DNA from: Lonsdalea populi
GTDB taxonomy: Bacteria > Pseudomonadota > Gammaproteobacteria > Enterobacterales > Enterobacteriaceae
Direction of reading: 5' to 3'
Length of the DNA: 64,000 bases
Assembly (NCBI RefSeq): GCF_015999465.1
Contig: NZ_CP065534.1
Location: forward strand, 1,426,001 to 1,490,000
Shown here: positions 19,359 to 28,438 of the stretch, piece after piece
Numbering within the stretch: the first letter of the stretch is position 1
Layout: every line of letters starts with the position of its first letter
Notes under the pieces: model-generated
What the model saw: only the letters and a program-made list of their open reading frames with translations
The model's database searches: none
Told to the model about the DNA's origin: nothing
Made by a program: the position numbers and the translations under genes

Positions 19359-19642
19359 GGCCGAGTTGTCCTGGCTATTCTCAGTAACGGAGTTGAAGGT
19401 GCTGATATATCCACTATTCGCGAGTGCGCTCCTTTTTCCAAACAAACCGGGATCAGGAGCGGATATTCATGCTATTGGTGATATTGGTCTTTCAGACGTT
19501 TCCCTGCCCGAAAATCTGCTTCAGCTTTCTATGACGGCTAAAGACGACGTCTTACGTATCGGCGAGTCGGCGTAACACGTCGCAACTCATCTGGCGAAAG
19601 ATGCCGCCCCCGTGGCTGTTTACCCCCTCACGCAGGCGTTTA

Positions 19643-20551
19643 TCACAGATCCTGATCTATCTGACGGTCGCGTCGCTGCATCCAGGCGTCACGCACCAGA
19701 ATATATTCGTCCTCCGCCTGCTTGCGGGCTTCGTCCATCGGAAGTGCTCTCGCTCGCCCATCAACCAGTTTCATGACTTGCAGCCCATATGCCACTCCGC
19801 TGTTTTCCACGTAGCCGATGGGAGACAGTGGTTGGTCGCCGACCATGCTCAGAGTGTCGCGGACGGTTCGTGGGCCGAGTAAAGGCATAACGAGATAACG
19901 GGAATCGCTCCAGCCCCATGTGGCAAGCGTTTGGCCAAAGTCCTCCTTGGATTGACTGGATAAGCCGATGTGGGTCGCCGGATCGAAGAGGCCGCCAATT
20001 CCGATGGTCGAGTTGACGACAAAGCGTCCCAATGATTGTGCGCCCAGGCCCGGCCTACCTTGCAATGTGTGGTTGACGGCCGTCGTCGGTTCGCCCAGAT
20101 TCTTGAAGAACAGCGTCACGCTTGATTGCACTGATTCTGGCGTGACTTTCTCATAGGTGACCGCGAGAGGACGGGTCACGTATCGGTCGATGCCATTGTT
20201 GACACTGTGCATCCGACGGTTGAATCCCTCCCACGGATCCCGCGCGGATCCTTCCGGACCGGGTGGAACAGCGCGGTTGGCCGACGTTGGGGGGAGCGCC
20301 GCCCGGTCGGCTTGCGCATTTTCATCGGATCGCGGTACGTTTGGCGCCGCAGCCGTCCCCGTTTTGGTGGAATCCTCTCTTCCCGGTACGCGAGCGGTGT
20401 CTGATGCAGAGGATGAGGACTTATCAGCCCGACCAACGGCAATCGGCGTAGAGGGATCTGACGCGACGGTTTTCTGTTGCACTTTATCGCTGGCGCAGGC
20501 GCTGTTAACCAGCACGATCAGGGTAAGCAGGATGAGGCGGCATGCGTTCAT
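19643..20551 (-). CDS. MlaA/VacJ-family outer-membrane lipoprotein
   Basis: A 302-aa lipoprotein precursor. The signal ends at VNSAC (lipidated Cys19; Asn at -3 is unusual). An 80-residue Ser/Ala/Pro/Asp-rich linker follows, then the MlaA domain from DPWEGFNRRMHSVNNGID (about residue 106) through FVVNSTIGIGGLFDPA, DFGQTLATWG and MPLLGPRTVRDTL. MlaA partners with porins and MlaC to remove phospholipid from the outer leaflet. The long linker and the surrounding genes differ from the housekeeping enterobacterial mlaA locus, so this is probably an additional, acquired copy. SD AGGAA precedes the ATG. A TetR-type operator lies about 190 bp upstream. Confidence 0.88.
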   Translation of the reverse strand: MNACRLILLTLIVLVNSACASDKVQQKTVASDPSTPIAVGRADKSSSSASDTARVPGREDSTKTGTAAAPNVPRSDENAQADRAALPPTSANRAVPPGPEGSARDPWEGFNRRMHSVNNGIDRYVTRPLAVTYEKVTPESVQSSVTLFFKNLGEPTTAVNHTLQGRPGLGAQSLGRFVVNSTIGIGGLFDPATHIGLSSQSKEDFGQTLATWGWSDSRYLVMPLLGPRTVRDTLSMVGDQPLSPIGYVENSGVAYGLQVMKLVDGRARALPMDEARKQAEDEYILVRDAWMQRRDRQIDQDL

Positions 20552-20740
20552 AGGTGTATTCCTTTCCTGTGGAGAAGGCCGTTGGTCAAGCCGTAATTTT
20601 CATCAAGCAGTCTGGCGGCCTGACTTGCCTCCATTCCGCAGTATGGCCCCGTTGTGCATGTCGAAGTTATAAAGAGCACTGCGCTACCGTGTTCTCCCTC
20701 GACTGGCTTGAGTTGTGGGGCTAGATGAGATTTATACCAT

Positions 20741-20758
20741 AATGAACGATCGGTCATT
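20741..20758 (-). promoter_or_regulatory. TetR-type operator 1 with promoter for the MlaA gene
   Basis: AATGAACGATCGGTCATT is an 8-2-8 palindrome with one mismatch, nearly identical to operator 2 at 22029. On the minus strand it is followed at once by TGGTATAAA, an extended -10 box. The operator therefore sits in the -35/-10 spacer, where TetR proteins typically repress. Confidence 0.65.
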
Positions 20759-20796
20759 AGTATTTTTTCCGGTTCAAATAATTTCAGTATCAGCAC

Positions 20797-21184
20797 CGTT
20801 GTGGGTCGAGAGGCTGTGGGTTACTCCTGCCTGGGGGCCAGACGTTGATGGTTCAAAGCTCCCGCTCTGGGAGGGCGGTAATAATATAAAGAGAGCGTTC
20901 GGCAACCTTGTGTTTTAAACTCTGACGAATCAGGACTGCACCTATTTCCTCCTCATCACGAGGGGGCTGGCTAAGGCATCCAGTGATTTCACCCTGCTGG
21001 GAGTGATGGAGCGGTCTGTGGTGAGGAGTAAGCAGCGTTGTGTTCGTTTTGATGCTTACAGCCTTGAACGACGCGAAAGTGAGGAAAAGGCTTTCCTCCT
21101 GGCTCCGCTAATTCCGCTGGTCGCGTATCGGTGCTGCACGCGAACCTTGCGATCCGGCGCTTCTATGACATGGCAAATGGCAAT
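20797..21184. other. Intergenic region between the divergent MlaA and TetR genes
   Basis: About 390 bp with no supported gene. It should carry the regulator's own promoter, but I cannot place -10/-35 boxes with confidence. Confidence 0.5.
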
Positions 21185-21841
21185 ATGAAGAAAAAAAATC
21201 CATCTACCTCCTTGATCGGTGTTGACCCCAACGAAAAAAAGAAAAGAACGCGTTTGCCCCTTGAGGTTCGGCGCCAGCAGATTCTCGATGCGGCCCTGAT
21301 CGAATTCAACGCCTTGGGCTTTACTGCTGCCAGCATTTCCAGGATTGCCCGTCGGGCGGGCATATCTAAGGCCAACGTTTATGTCCACTTCGCCAGCAAG
21401 GACGATATATTCAAGACGCTCCTTGAGCAATTGATGAGCCGCTCGGAAAGCAACTGGAACCTGTTGCGGGATGTCGAAAATGCTAACGAACTTGTCGAGC
21501 GTCTTATTGATTTTGCTTACGGTGGGCTAACTGACGATACGATTGCGATCGCCCGGCTTCTCATCACTGAAGGACATCGTGTGCCGCATCTGCTCGCAAA
21601 ATGGGGGGCAGGAAACATGCAAGGACGCAGGGATCGCCAGGCGCTCATTGATGGATTCGTGGCGGCCGGAGTGGTAAAGCCCAGTCCGTTGACCGAAAAC
21701 TTCAGCGTTGTGATCGCCCCCGTCGTCTATGCGGCAGTCACTCAGATGGTGATGGACAAGGACAGGGCGCAGATTGAGGTGCAGGCAGTCAAAGAGACGC
21801 ATCGAAAGCTACTGACTTTGTTGTTATGTCCCAGCGAATAG
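21185..21841 (+). CDS. TetR/AcrR-family transcriptional regulator
   Basis: A regulator of about 218 aa. The start is uncertain: in-frame ATGs at 21170 and 21185 both lack a clear ribosome site. The N-terminal helix-turn-helix is textbook: RRQQILDAALIEFNALGF, then TAASISRIARRAGISKANVY and HFASKDDIFKTLLEQ. The C-terminal ligand-binding domain is all-helical and resembles the long TetR_C subfamily with LITEGHRVPHLLAKW. It is divergent from the MlaA gene and upstream of a DUF2145-like gene. Near-identical palindromes precede both, which makes it their likely repressor. Confidence 0.88.
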   Translation: MKKKNPSTSLIGVDPNEKKKRTRLPLEVRRQQILDAALIEFNALGFTAASISRIARRAGISKANVYVHFASKDDIFKTLLEQLMSRSESNWNLLRDVENANELVERLIDFAYGGLTDDTIAIARLLITEGHRVPHLLAKWGAGNMQGRRDRQALIDGFVAAGVVKPSPLTENFSVVIAPVVYAAVTQMVMDKDRAQIEVQAVKETHRKLLTLLLCPSE

Positions 21842-22028
21842 TCACAGTTCGCGTTGTATCTGCCTCCTGTCGGGGCAGCCCGCTTGCTGGCGGGGTGTTT
21901 GATCATTTTCGCGTCCGACCTCGCCAGAGGATCTCTTTGGCCCGGGGCCGCCGGGTCTACCGCGAAAAAGCGGGCCGATATTGTCGAACCCGATATTTAC
22001 TGTCCGTGCATTCAGTAGTTGCGGGGGG

Positions 22029-22046
22029 AATGACCGACCGGTCATT
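22029..22046 (+). promoter_or_regulatory. TetR-type operator 2
   Basis: AATGACCGACCGGTCATT is a perfect 8-2-8 palindrome. It shares 16 of 18 bases with operator 1 at 20741 and lies 180 bp before the DUF2145-like gene. The pair links that gene and the MlaA gene to the TetR regulator between them. Confidence 0.65.
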
Positions 22047-22225
22047 ACTGGCGTGTTGTTGTCCGGGCAAAATCGTCCGCGAATAAGACTCCGTGGTTAA
22101 CCATATCGATTCCATGACGCGGCGCGAATCTCAAGCTGCGATAGCCGTTGCAGCGTTGGCGTCAAACCGCCACGCTTTTTTGGCGGAGCAACGGAGTCAA
22201 TGTTTGCGTTACTTAAGAAACCCGT

Positions 22226-23305
22226 ATGGCCTCTCTAACGATTTTTCGTCTCGTATGCCTGATTGCGGCCATCGGCACTTCGCTCCACGCGCAGGATGAA
22301 ATCTTTGCGTCATCCGCGTCATCCGCGTCATCGGCCTCAAGTGCCGAATCGGCATCCCGCGGGAGCGTATCGGATTCGCTAAGCGGATCGAACGACAGCT
22401 CAGAGGATGATGAAAAGACGTCCGGCGGCAATTATCAAATCTTCAATGTTGGCGATACGCCTAACCGCACCGGATGTCGCCGTGTCACCCTGCAAGGCAA
22501 TAATACCCGTCGGAACCTCGTGCTCGATCTGCCATTGGCGGTTTTCGACAAACAAGGCTTGGAAGCCGGTGATGCGGTGCTCGCTCAACAGAGGGTCTAC
22601 GGTCTCGAATTCGCTCATGGCGATACGCGGAAAGCTTTTTACCTGGTGCTTGCCGACCACTGGCACGACGATCTCGCCGCACGCCAACTCTATTACACCC
22701 GTGATGAAGGATGTTCGCGTATCTACGATCAAGGGCTGGCCGGGGACGTGATGGGAACCGAAAATGGATCGCTCGGTTATATCCAGGGGGTCAGGTTCCC
22801 AGCGGGGGCGGCGCAAAAGTTGAGTTCAGCGGCGCTCGACTCGAGGCTCGCCCTACGATTGCTGGCTACCGATTACAGCGCTAACGCCTGCGCCTTTGGT
22901 TTGGACAATCAGAACTGTAACCAGTGGGTTATGGAGTTGTTCGCCGTGGCGTGAGGAGACCTTGTCGATGGCGAAAATTTGCGTGGGCGTGCGCAAGACT
23001 GGCTTCGTCAGTCGCACTATGTGCCTGACCCCGTAGAGGTTCCCTCACGTTGGATGATGTTGGCGTCGACTTTTGTGCCGTTGGTGCATCTGGATGAACA
23101 TCCGATGGCGGACCGTGAGGCCATACGCTTGAAAATCAGCTTGTCGGAAACCATTGAAACTTTTCTCAAGGCGCAAATACGTGGCAGTGAACGCCTTGAA
23201 ATTTGTCATGACGAACGGCGCTTAGTCGTTAGCCACGGCTGGTCTCCCATTGCGGCGGAATGTCAGCCGGGCGAGGACGGTCGTGTTATCGCCTTCGCGG
23301 GCTGA
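22226..23305 (+). pseudogene. DUF2145-like secreted protein gene interrupted by in-frame TGA
   Basis: The first 242 codons (22226-22954) encode a signal peptide (hydrophobic to SLHA near residue 22) and a Ser/Ala repeat built on a 9-bp unit (SSASSASSASSA). A domain ending NCNQWVMELFAVA follows. TGA at 22952-22954 stops it, but the same frame runs on for 116 codons to 23305, encoding RAQDWLRQSHYVPDP and FVPLVHLDEHPMADRE. The two halves together resemble DUF2145 proteins as I remember them (NQW..E motif, then AQ.WLR, then DHP). A nonsense mutation, or less likely readthrough, is inferred. It belongs to the TetR/MlaA neighbourhood. Function of the family is unknown. Confidence 0.6.
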
Positions 23306-23472
23306 CGGCGTTTTTGGCAATGACTTCGCAACCGTGTTACCCACCTTATGAACAGTTTCATAAATGCTGGCGATAGACGAGAGACAACCTGTTGCTTAGC
23401 GCAGACATTTTGTTGGATCGCCGAGTTTGATCCCGGCGAATTCGCCGCAGTTCGAATTATTCAAAGCGGAAC

Positions 23473-23667
23473 TTATCTCTGGAGTGACTTGATAGTATTG
23501 ATTCGATCAAGCAACGGTGGTAGCGCGTCTTTATCGATTAGAACATCAACAACAGCATGAACGCCTTTCATGATGGCTGCGCTTAGCGTGGTTTCCAAAT
23601 CGTCCGCCTGCGCGACCTTGACGCCATCTGCGCCTAACACGGTGGCAAACAACGAAAAATCAACTTT
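23473..23667 (-). pseudogene. C-terminal fragment of a thiamine-diphosphate-dependent enzyme
   Basis: A minus-strand frame of 65 codons, bounded upstream by a stop, encodes KVDFSLFATVLGADGVKVA, then DDLETTLSAAIMKGVHAVVDVLID. This is the typical C-terminal end of acetolactate-synthase/decarboxylase-type ThDP enzymes. The preceding 500 or so residues are absent, so this is a relic. Confidence 0.6.
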
Positions 23668-23793
23668 TCAGGGAAAATGTCCTCTCCCCTTGGGGTGAAC
23701 ATCACCTGTGTATTCGTTGTAACGGCAAGACGGATTAATATTTCTGCGGCATGGAGACAACCGAGCTCATTTCATATAATGGCTCCGCCTGTT

Positions 23794-23805
23794 GTAAGCG
23801 CTTAC
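23794..23805. promoter_or_regulatory. LacI/GalR-type operator-like palindrome
   Basis: GTAAGCGCTTAC is a perfect 12-bp palindrome with the central CG typical of LacI-family operators. It lies about 130 bp upstream of the relic ThDP enzyme on the minus strand, so it may be the leftover control site of that lost gene. No LacI-family gene is in the window. Confidence 0.35.
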
Positions 23806-25027
23806 GCTATTTTTTGCTGTTGATTCTCAACGTTATTGTCCTTTACGTATGAAAATGAAGCAGGGTTAAGGGGCTTGTTATTTATTTCATTATTTTCTTT
23901 TAAATTTTCTTTTCAATATTCATCGGAATGAAAATGCCCAGCACATGGCTATAAGATGTCGCAACATTATTAGTAGCGTCTATTGCTTCTACTCATTTTT
24001 CCTGTCTGTCGACCAGGACAATGTTGTCAAAGAAACTGCTAATGACATCGCCCGCAAGGTCGTTGATATCTTAACGGGTTATTTGTTGCAATCCCCATTA
24101 ACCGTTGTGTTTTTCAATGGTGGTTGCTTAAATGAATATCACTTTTGCACGATCCAACTTCGCTGCGCGCAATCTACTGATCGTCATTTCTGTTTGGCGG
24201 CTTAAAATCAGATCCAGTCAATAATATTCACAAAATGAAGCCGCTAATAATCAACTTATATTTTTAGCATCATACAGCCACAATAAGAGCTTTACGTGTG
24301 ATAGTTTTATGTCTCTGTAATAAGCTAGGTGATAAAAAAAGGAATGTATAAAATAGCTAAACTTTTGGGTATATTTATAAGCCTACTAATGAATTGAGTC
24401 TGTGTGTGGTAAAAAATGTTTATCTTTACCGAGATGGTTCTAAAGATTTAGTGATAAAAAAAAAGATGACTTTGTCATATCACCTGAATTTATATCTTGA
24501 GTCCTATATCGGTAGTGGCTCTATAAAAATGTTTAGATCTCAAAAAGCTAGCGCTATTCGAGTATTAACGCACTGCATAGCCTAGCGTTGTTGTTAGGTT
24601 GGTGACAAGTCAATAAGCAGTAAGTGAACGTTAGTTGTGTTCTGATTTCATTATGATTTGCCGTGATTGATTGTCCTACGTCCTGTAGGGTTTTGGGAAA
24701 TATTGTTTCTTATTTCTGTCGGCGTCAGGCGCGGATACATGGTTTTAGCTTATATCTTGTCTTAATAAATAATTATCGGAATACTAATAAATAACGTTAT
24801 TAATTTGATTTTTTTAATGGAATTTTGGTGTATTTTTGTTCTCAAGATAGGCTGTATCATAAACTAGGCTTCTTTTTATTTTAAAAACAGATAGTTGCAG
24901 TCATTATCGTGACTTTTAAAATCTTTACAAAGTGTGGTTTTTTTTCGTTTCTGTATGTTTTTTGTATAAAAAACTTTCAGTTTGTGGGAAAAAAGGCCGT
25001 AGAAATGAAAGCGAAAACTTTCATTTT
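23806..25027. other. AT-rich stretch without a supported gene, upstream of flhDC
   Basis: About 1.2 kb. Short frames at 23945-24205, 24394-24585 and 24932-25114 have no recognisable features. The DNA is clearly more AT-rich than either neighbour and probably includes distal flhDC regulatory sequence plus decayed DNA. Confidence 0.5.
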
Positions 25028-25043
25028 TGTGATGCGCATCACA
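25028..25043. promoter_or_regulatory. CRP-binding site of flhDC
   Basis: TGTGATGCGCATCACA is a perfect palindrome matching TGTGA-N6-TCACA. Its centre lies about 72 bp before the predicted start site, the arrangement known for CRP activation of E. coli flhDC. Confidence 0.8.
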
Positions 25044-25071
25044 TAATTGTCAAAATTCACGTGCGGCTGCG

Positions 25072-25101
25072 TTGTATGTGTTGGGGTATAGGCGGTAGAG
25101 T
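25072..25101 (+). promoter_or_regulatory. Predicted flhDC sigma-70 promoter
   Basis: TTGTAT (25072-25077), an 18-bp spacer, and TAGAGT (25096-25101), with a start near 25107. The boxes are weak. The placement rests mainly on the expected distances to the CRP site upstream and the RcsAB box downstream. The leader would be about 250 nt. Confidence 0.5.
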
Positions 25102-25111
25102 GACAACCGTT

Positions 25112-25125
25112 TAGGATTAATCCTA
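25112..25125. promoter_or_regulatory. RcsAB box in the flhDC leader
   Basis: TAGGATTAATCCTA is a perfect palindrome close to the RcsAB consensus TAAGAATATTCCTA. In E. coli the flhDC RcsAB box lies just after the start site and represses motility; the position here is equivalent. Confidence 0.65.
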
Positions 25126-25137
25126 TGCCTCGTTTAA

Positions 25138-25184
25138 GGACGACAATGGACGGAAGGGAGCTGGTGAGGTGATGGATAATAGGA
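25138..25184 (+). promoter_or_regulatory. GGA cluster in the flhDC leader (candidate CsrA/RsmA sites)
   Basis: Six GGA trinucleotides lie within 47 nt of the predicted leader (at 25138, 25148, 25152, 25157, 25174 and 25182). CsrA/RsmA binds such motifs and is known to protect flhDC mRNA in E. coli. This is a sequence-only suggestion. Confidence 0.4.
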
Positions 25185-25357
25185 GCCTAGAAGGTGTTGA
25201 GATCGGCGTGGTAAATAAAGTCGAAACAAAATTGCATAAAAGCAGTTGGCACATCTGGCACCGATAGTTTCATGCCACCTATGGAGAGTGATTATTGAAC
25301 TGGGCGATAGCTAATATCACCCGATTTATGTTGAAACATAGCCTGTTGGGATGGATT

Positions 25358-25708
25358 ATGGGTACCTCTGAACTGCTCAAGCACATTTATGATATAAACC
25401 TGTCTTATTTGTTACTGGCACAACGTTTGATTAATGACGAAAAAGCTTCTGCGATGTTTCGTTTGGGCATTGATGATGAAATGGCTAATGCGTTGATGCA
25501 GTTAACATTGCCTCAAATGGTAAAATTGGCTGAAACAAATCAGCTGATTTGTCACTTCCGCTTCAACGATCACACAACTATTAAGCAACTGACTCAGGAA
25601 TCTCGTGTGGATGATTTGCAGCAGATCCATACCGGTATTCTTCTGTCTAGTCATTTACTTCAACAGTTGTCTTCAAAAGAAGAGAACGTGCCTAAGAAAA
25701 GGGCATAA
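25358..25708 (+). CDS. flhD: Flagellar master regulator subunit FlhD
   Basis: 116 aa starting at ATG 25358 ([20 protein letters not shown]). An in-frame upstream start would add 21 residues not found in the family. It is nearly collinear with E. coli Flh[33 protein letters not shown] and a basic tail KKRA. With FlhC it forms the FlhD4C2 complex that activates class-2 flagellar promoters; two such boxes are visible at flhB and flgB. It is 2 bp upstream of flhC, so the subunits are co-translated. The long leader holds CRP, RcsAB and candidate CsrA sites. Confidence 0.97.
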   Translation: MGTSELLKHIYDINLSYLLLAQRLINDEKASAMFRLGIDDEMANALMQLTLPQMVKLAETNQLICHFRFNDHTTIKQLTQESRVDDLQQIHTGILLSSHLLQQLSSKEENVPKKRA

Positions 25709-25710
25709 TA

Positions 25711-26289
25711 ATGGCTGAGAAAAGTATTGTTCAGGAAGCTAAAGATATTCAGTTGGCCATGGAACTGATCACGCTCGGCGCTCGTTTGCAAATGCTGGAA
25801 AGTGAAACGCAGCTGAGCCGCGGACGTCTCATCAAGTTATACAAAGAATTACGAGGTAGTCCTCCGCCTAAAGGCATGCTGCCGTTTTCCACTGATTGGT
25901 TCATGACGTGGGAACAAAATATTCATTCTTCCATGTTTTACAACGCTTACCTGTATTTACTAAAAATCAGTAAGTGCAGTGGAGTTGAAGCCGTCATTAA
26001 AGCGTATCGCTTATATATCGAACAATGCTCACCACATAACGAAACGCCCTTACTGGCATTGACCCGAGCCTGGACGCTGGTCCGCTTCGTGGACAGCGGC
26101 ATGTTGCAGTTGTCAGCTTGTAATTGCTGTAACGGAATGTTCATCACCCACGCGCATCAGCCTAAAAACGTTTTCGTTTGTAGTTTATGCCAACCGCCTT
26201 CCCGGGCAGTAAAAAGACGTAAACTTTCTCCAGGCGTTGCCGATATCCTACCTCAACTGCTGGACGAACAGGTTAAGCACGCAGTCTGA
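25711..26289 (+). CDS. flhC: Flagellar master regulator subunit FlhC
   Basis: 192 aa, the same length as E. coli FlhC. It is nearly identical through [20 protein letters not shown] and [20 protein letters not shown]. The four zinc-binding cysteines are intact at C137, C140, C157 and C160 (CNCC ... CSLC), followed by the basic [10 protein letters not shown]. FlhC supplies most of the sequence-specific DNA contact of FlhD4C2. It is followed by a hairpin and then motA. Confidence 0.97.
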   Translation: MAEKSIVQEAKDIQLAMELITLGARLQMLESETQLSRGRLIKLYKELRGSPPPKGMLPFSTDWFMTWEQNIHSSMFYNAYLYLLKISKCSGVEAVIKAYRLYIEQCSPHNETPLLALTRAWTLVRFVDSGMLQLSACNCCNGMFITHAHQPKNVFVCSLCQPPSRAVKRRKLSPGVADILPQLLDEQVKHAV

Positions 26290-26308
26290 GCTTGGTAGCG
26301 CTAGTGAA

Positions 26309-26341
26309 CCTGCCATTGAGTGTTATAGGCATAATGGCAGG
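26309..26341 (+). terminator. Hairpin between flhC and motA
   Basis: CCTGCCATT (26309-26317) pairs perfectly with AATGGCAGG (26333-26341) around a 15-nt loop. The following GCTCTTTCCTCC is only moderately T-rich. It may partly terminate flhDC mRNA or act in RNA processing. No sigma-28 promoter was found before motA. Confidence 0.5.
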
Positions 26342-26421
26342 GCTCTTTCCTCCTAAAGTCATACGCGATAAGACTGCGTTTTAACCTCACTCCACTACCC
26401 TTGTTACTATAAGGAATGCTT

Positions 26422-27309
26422 GTGCTGGTTATATTGGGTTATATCGTCATTATAGGCTCCATCCTGGGCGGTTATCTTATCGTCGGTGGAGAGCTAGGTG
26501 CACTTTATCAGCCTTCCGAGTTGCTGATTATCGGTGGCGCTGCCATCGGTGCGTTTATCGTGGGAAACAACGGTAAAGCAATTAAAGGCACAATCAAGGT
26601 CTTACCATTGCTCTTTAAAGGTTCGAAATATACCAAAGCGGTATATATGGACCTCATGGCCGTGCTCTTCCGACTCATGGCCAAATCACGCCAACAAGGT
26701 ATGCTTTCTCTGGAATTCGATATCGATAATCCTAAAGAAAGTGAAATTTTCTCGAGTTACCCCCGCATATTGTCAGATAGTTATGTTGTTGAATTTGTGA
26801 CGGATTATCTGCGTCTGATGGTCAGCGGCAACATGAACGCATTCGAAATAGAAACGTTGATGGACGAGGAAATCGAGACCGTTGAACATGAATGCGAAGT
26901 CCCTGCATCCAGTCTGACTCAGATAGGTGATGGTCTTCCCGCGTTTGGTATCGTCGCCGCAGTTATGGGCGTAGTCCACTCACTGGCTTATGTTGACCGC
27001 CCCGCCGCAGAGCTCGGAATGATGATCGCGCATGCGATGGTGGGGACCTTCCTCGGTATCCTTTTGGCCTATGGATTCGTATCACCTCTCGCATCACTGC
27101 TCCGTCAGAAAAACGCTGAAAAGATCAAAGTGTTGCAATGCATAAAAGTCACATTGCTGTCCAGCCTTAACGGCTACGCGCCGCAGATCGCCGTAGAATT
27201 TGGGCGTAAGACGCTGTATTCCACGATCCGTCCCTCATTCACTGAAATGGAGGAGCACATTCGCAATGTGAAGGCGCCGGCAGCGCAGTCAGCGGAAAGT
27301 GACGCATGA
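26422..27309 (+). CDS. motA: Flagellar motor stator protein MotA
   Basis: 295 aa from GTG 26422. This start gives [12 protein letters not shown], aligning end to end with E. coli MotA (295 aa), and sits 6 nt after AAGGA; the ATG at 26416 abuts that site. It is an inner-membrane protein with four helices. The rotor-contacting charges R90 and E98 and the conserved P173 and P222 are at exactly the E. coli positions. With MotB it forms the proton-driven stator. The end overlaps motB by 4 bases, indicating translational coupling. Confidence 0.96.
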   Translation: MLVILGYIVIIGSILGGYLIVGGELGALYQPSELLIIGGAAIGAFIVGNNGKAIKGTIKVLPLLFKGSKYTKAVYMDLMAVLFRLMAKSRQQGMLSLEFDIDNPKESEIFSSYPRILSDSYVVEFVTDYLRLMVSGNMNAFEIETLMDEEIETVEHECEVPASSLTQIGDGLPAFGIVAAVMGVVHSLAYVDRPAAELGMMIAHAMVGTFLGILLAYGFVSPLASLLRQKNAEKIKVLQCIKVTLLSSLNGYAPQIAVEFGRKTLYSTIRPSFTEMEEHIRNVKAPAAQSAESDA

Positions 27310-28433
27310 AACATCAGCACCCTATTATTCGAAAAAAGCGTAAATCAGGTCATGCTGGCCATCACGGCGGGGCCTGGAAGATTGCTTACGCCGACTTCAT
27401 GACAGCCATGATGGCATTGTTCCTGGTGATGTGGCTCATCGCTATTTCATCGCCTTCCCAGTTGGCGCAGATCGCGGAATATTTCCGTACCCCGTTAAAA
27501 ATTGCCATGACGAATGGTACTCGCATCGGCGACGCGTCCAGTCCTATCCCCGGTGGCGGACAAGACCCGACTCAGCAGGACGGTGAAGTCAGGAAGCAAA
27601 TGGATGTTTCCAGCGATCAACGCCAGCGTGAAATAGCCAAATTAATCAAACTGCGAGACAAGCTCGATCAACTTATTGAGGCCGATCCGCGACTTCGTGC
27701 ATTGCGTCCGCATCTGCTGATTGAGTTGATCGAAGAAGGTCTGAGAATACAGATTATCGATAGTCAGAAACGGCCGATGTTTAAGCGGGGCAGTGCTCAG
27801 GTTGAGCCGTATATGAGCGATATTCTGCGTGCCATTGCGCCGATCCTGAATGATATCCCTAACAAAATTAGCTTGTCCGGCCACACAGATGATGCTCCTT
27901 ATGTGACCGGAGAGCGGCGTTATAGCAACTGGGAGCTGTCTGCCGATCGTGCCAATGCATCCCGACGTGAACTCATTGCCGGCGGCTTGTCTGAGGGCAA
28001 GGTGCTGCGCGTCGTCGGTATGGCTGCCACCATGGGGCTGAAGCAGGCACTGAGCGGTGATGATGCGATTAATCGGCGCATAAGCCTGGTGGTGCTAAAC
28101 AAGCAGACGCAGGAAAGCATTGAGCGTGAAAACGCCGAAAACAATGCCGTTGACATTGATAAAGCTGAGAATTTACAAAATCTCAATCCTGATAATGCTA
28201 AACCTACCCCGGCACCTGCCGACAATAACAGTAGCAGCGGCGCTACGCCTGCGGCCGAAAATGGAACACCGGCACCAGCTCAAGGCGCGGCTGGAGCTCC
28301 TGGTTCGGCAACCGTCATAGAGACGAATGCCGCACCCGCTGCCGGGCGGCCACAGCCGACTACCGCTTTGCCCGCTTCTCCTGATAGCCAGGTGACGCCT
28401 TCTTCAACAAGCTACGATTCACAGCAGAGGTGA
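27306..28433 (+). CDS. motB: Flagellar motor stator protein MotB
   Basis: 375 aa. It has a short basic cytoplasmic tail, then one membrane helix with the proton-binding aspartate (D30 in [18 protein letters not shown]). The plug region and an OmpA-like peptidoglycan-binding domain follow (ISLSGHTDD ... [16 protein letters not shown]). It is about 65 residues longer than E. coli MotB owing to a Pro/Ala/Asn-rich C-terminal tail, probably disordered in the periplasm. It anchors the MotA4B2-type stator to the wall. It ends 5 bp before the cheA GTG. Confidence 0.96.
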   Translation: MKHQHPIIRKKRKSGHAGHHGGAWKIAYADFMTAMMALFLVMWLIAISSPSQLAQIAEYFRTPLKIAMTNGTRIGDASSPIPGGGQDPTQQDGEVRKQMDVSSDQRQREIAKLIKLRDKLDQLIEADPRLRALRPHLLIELIEEGLRIQIIDSQKRPMFKRGSAQVEPYMSDILRAIAPILNDIPNKISLSGHTDDAPYVTGERRYSNWELSADRANASRRELIAGGLSEGKVLRVVGMAATMGLKQALSGDDAINRRISLVVLNKQTQESIERENAENNAVDIDKAENLQNLNPDNAKPTPAPADNNSSSGATPAAENGTPAPAQGAAGAPGSATVIETNAAPAAGRPQPTTALPASPDSQVTPSSTSYDSQQR

Positions 28434-28438
28434 CCCAC

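Noticed and set aside
19236..19481. 81-codon frame through the GCCGCCT repeat
   Set aside because: It is open because of the repeat; the encoded LPPAACRLPPAAC peptide has no other support.
20548..20796. 82-codon minus-strand frame overlapping the MlaA start by ATGA
   Set aside because: It looks translationally coupled, but the TetR operator and extended -10 lie inside its 5' end, so most transcripts would start within it. It has no family resemblance. Treated as MlaA leader.
23945..24205. 86-codon frame with a hydrophobic start
   Set aside because: No ribosome site or family features, and it lies in AT-rich decay DNA. Could be a remnant but nothing supports a gene.
18939..25357. tRNA-Leu as attachment site of an integrative element
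   Set aside because: No integrase gene and no repeat of the tRNA 3' end were seen between the tRNA and flhDC. The idea stays open for the region upstream only.
26354..26372. TAAAGTCATACGCGATAAG resembling a sigma-28 promoter before motA
   Set aside because: The two half-motifs are only 3 bp apart instead of 11, so it cannot be a FliA promoter.
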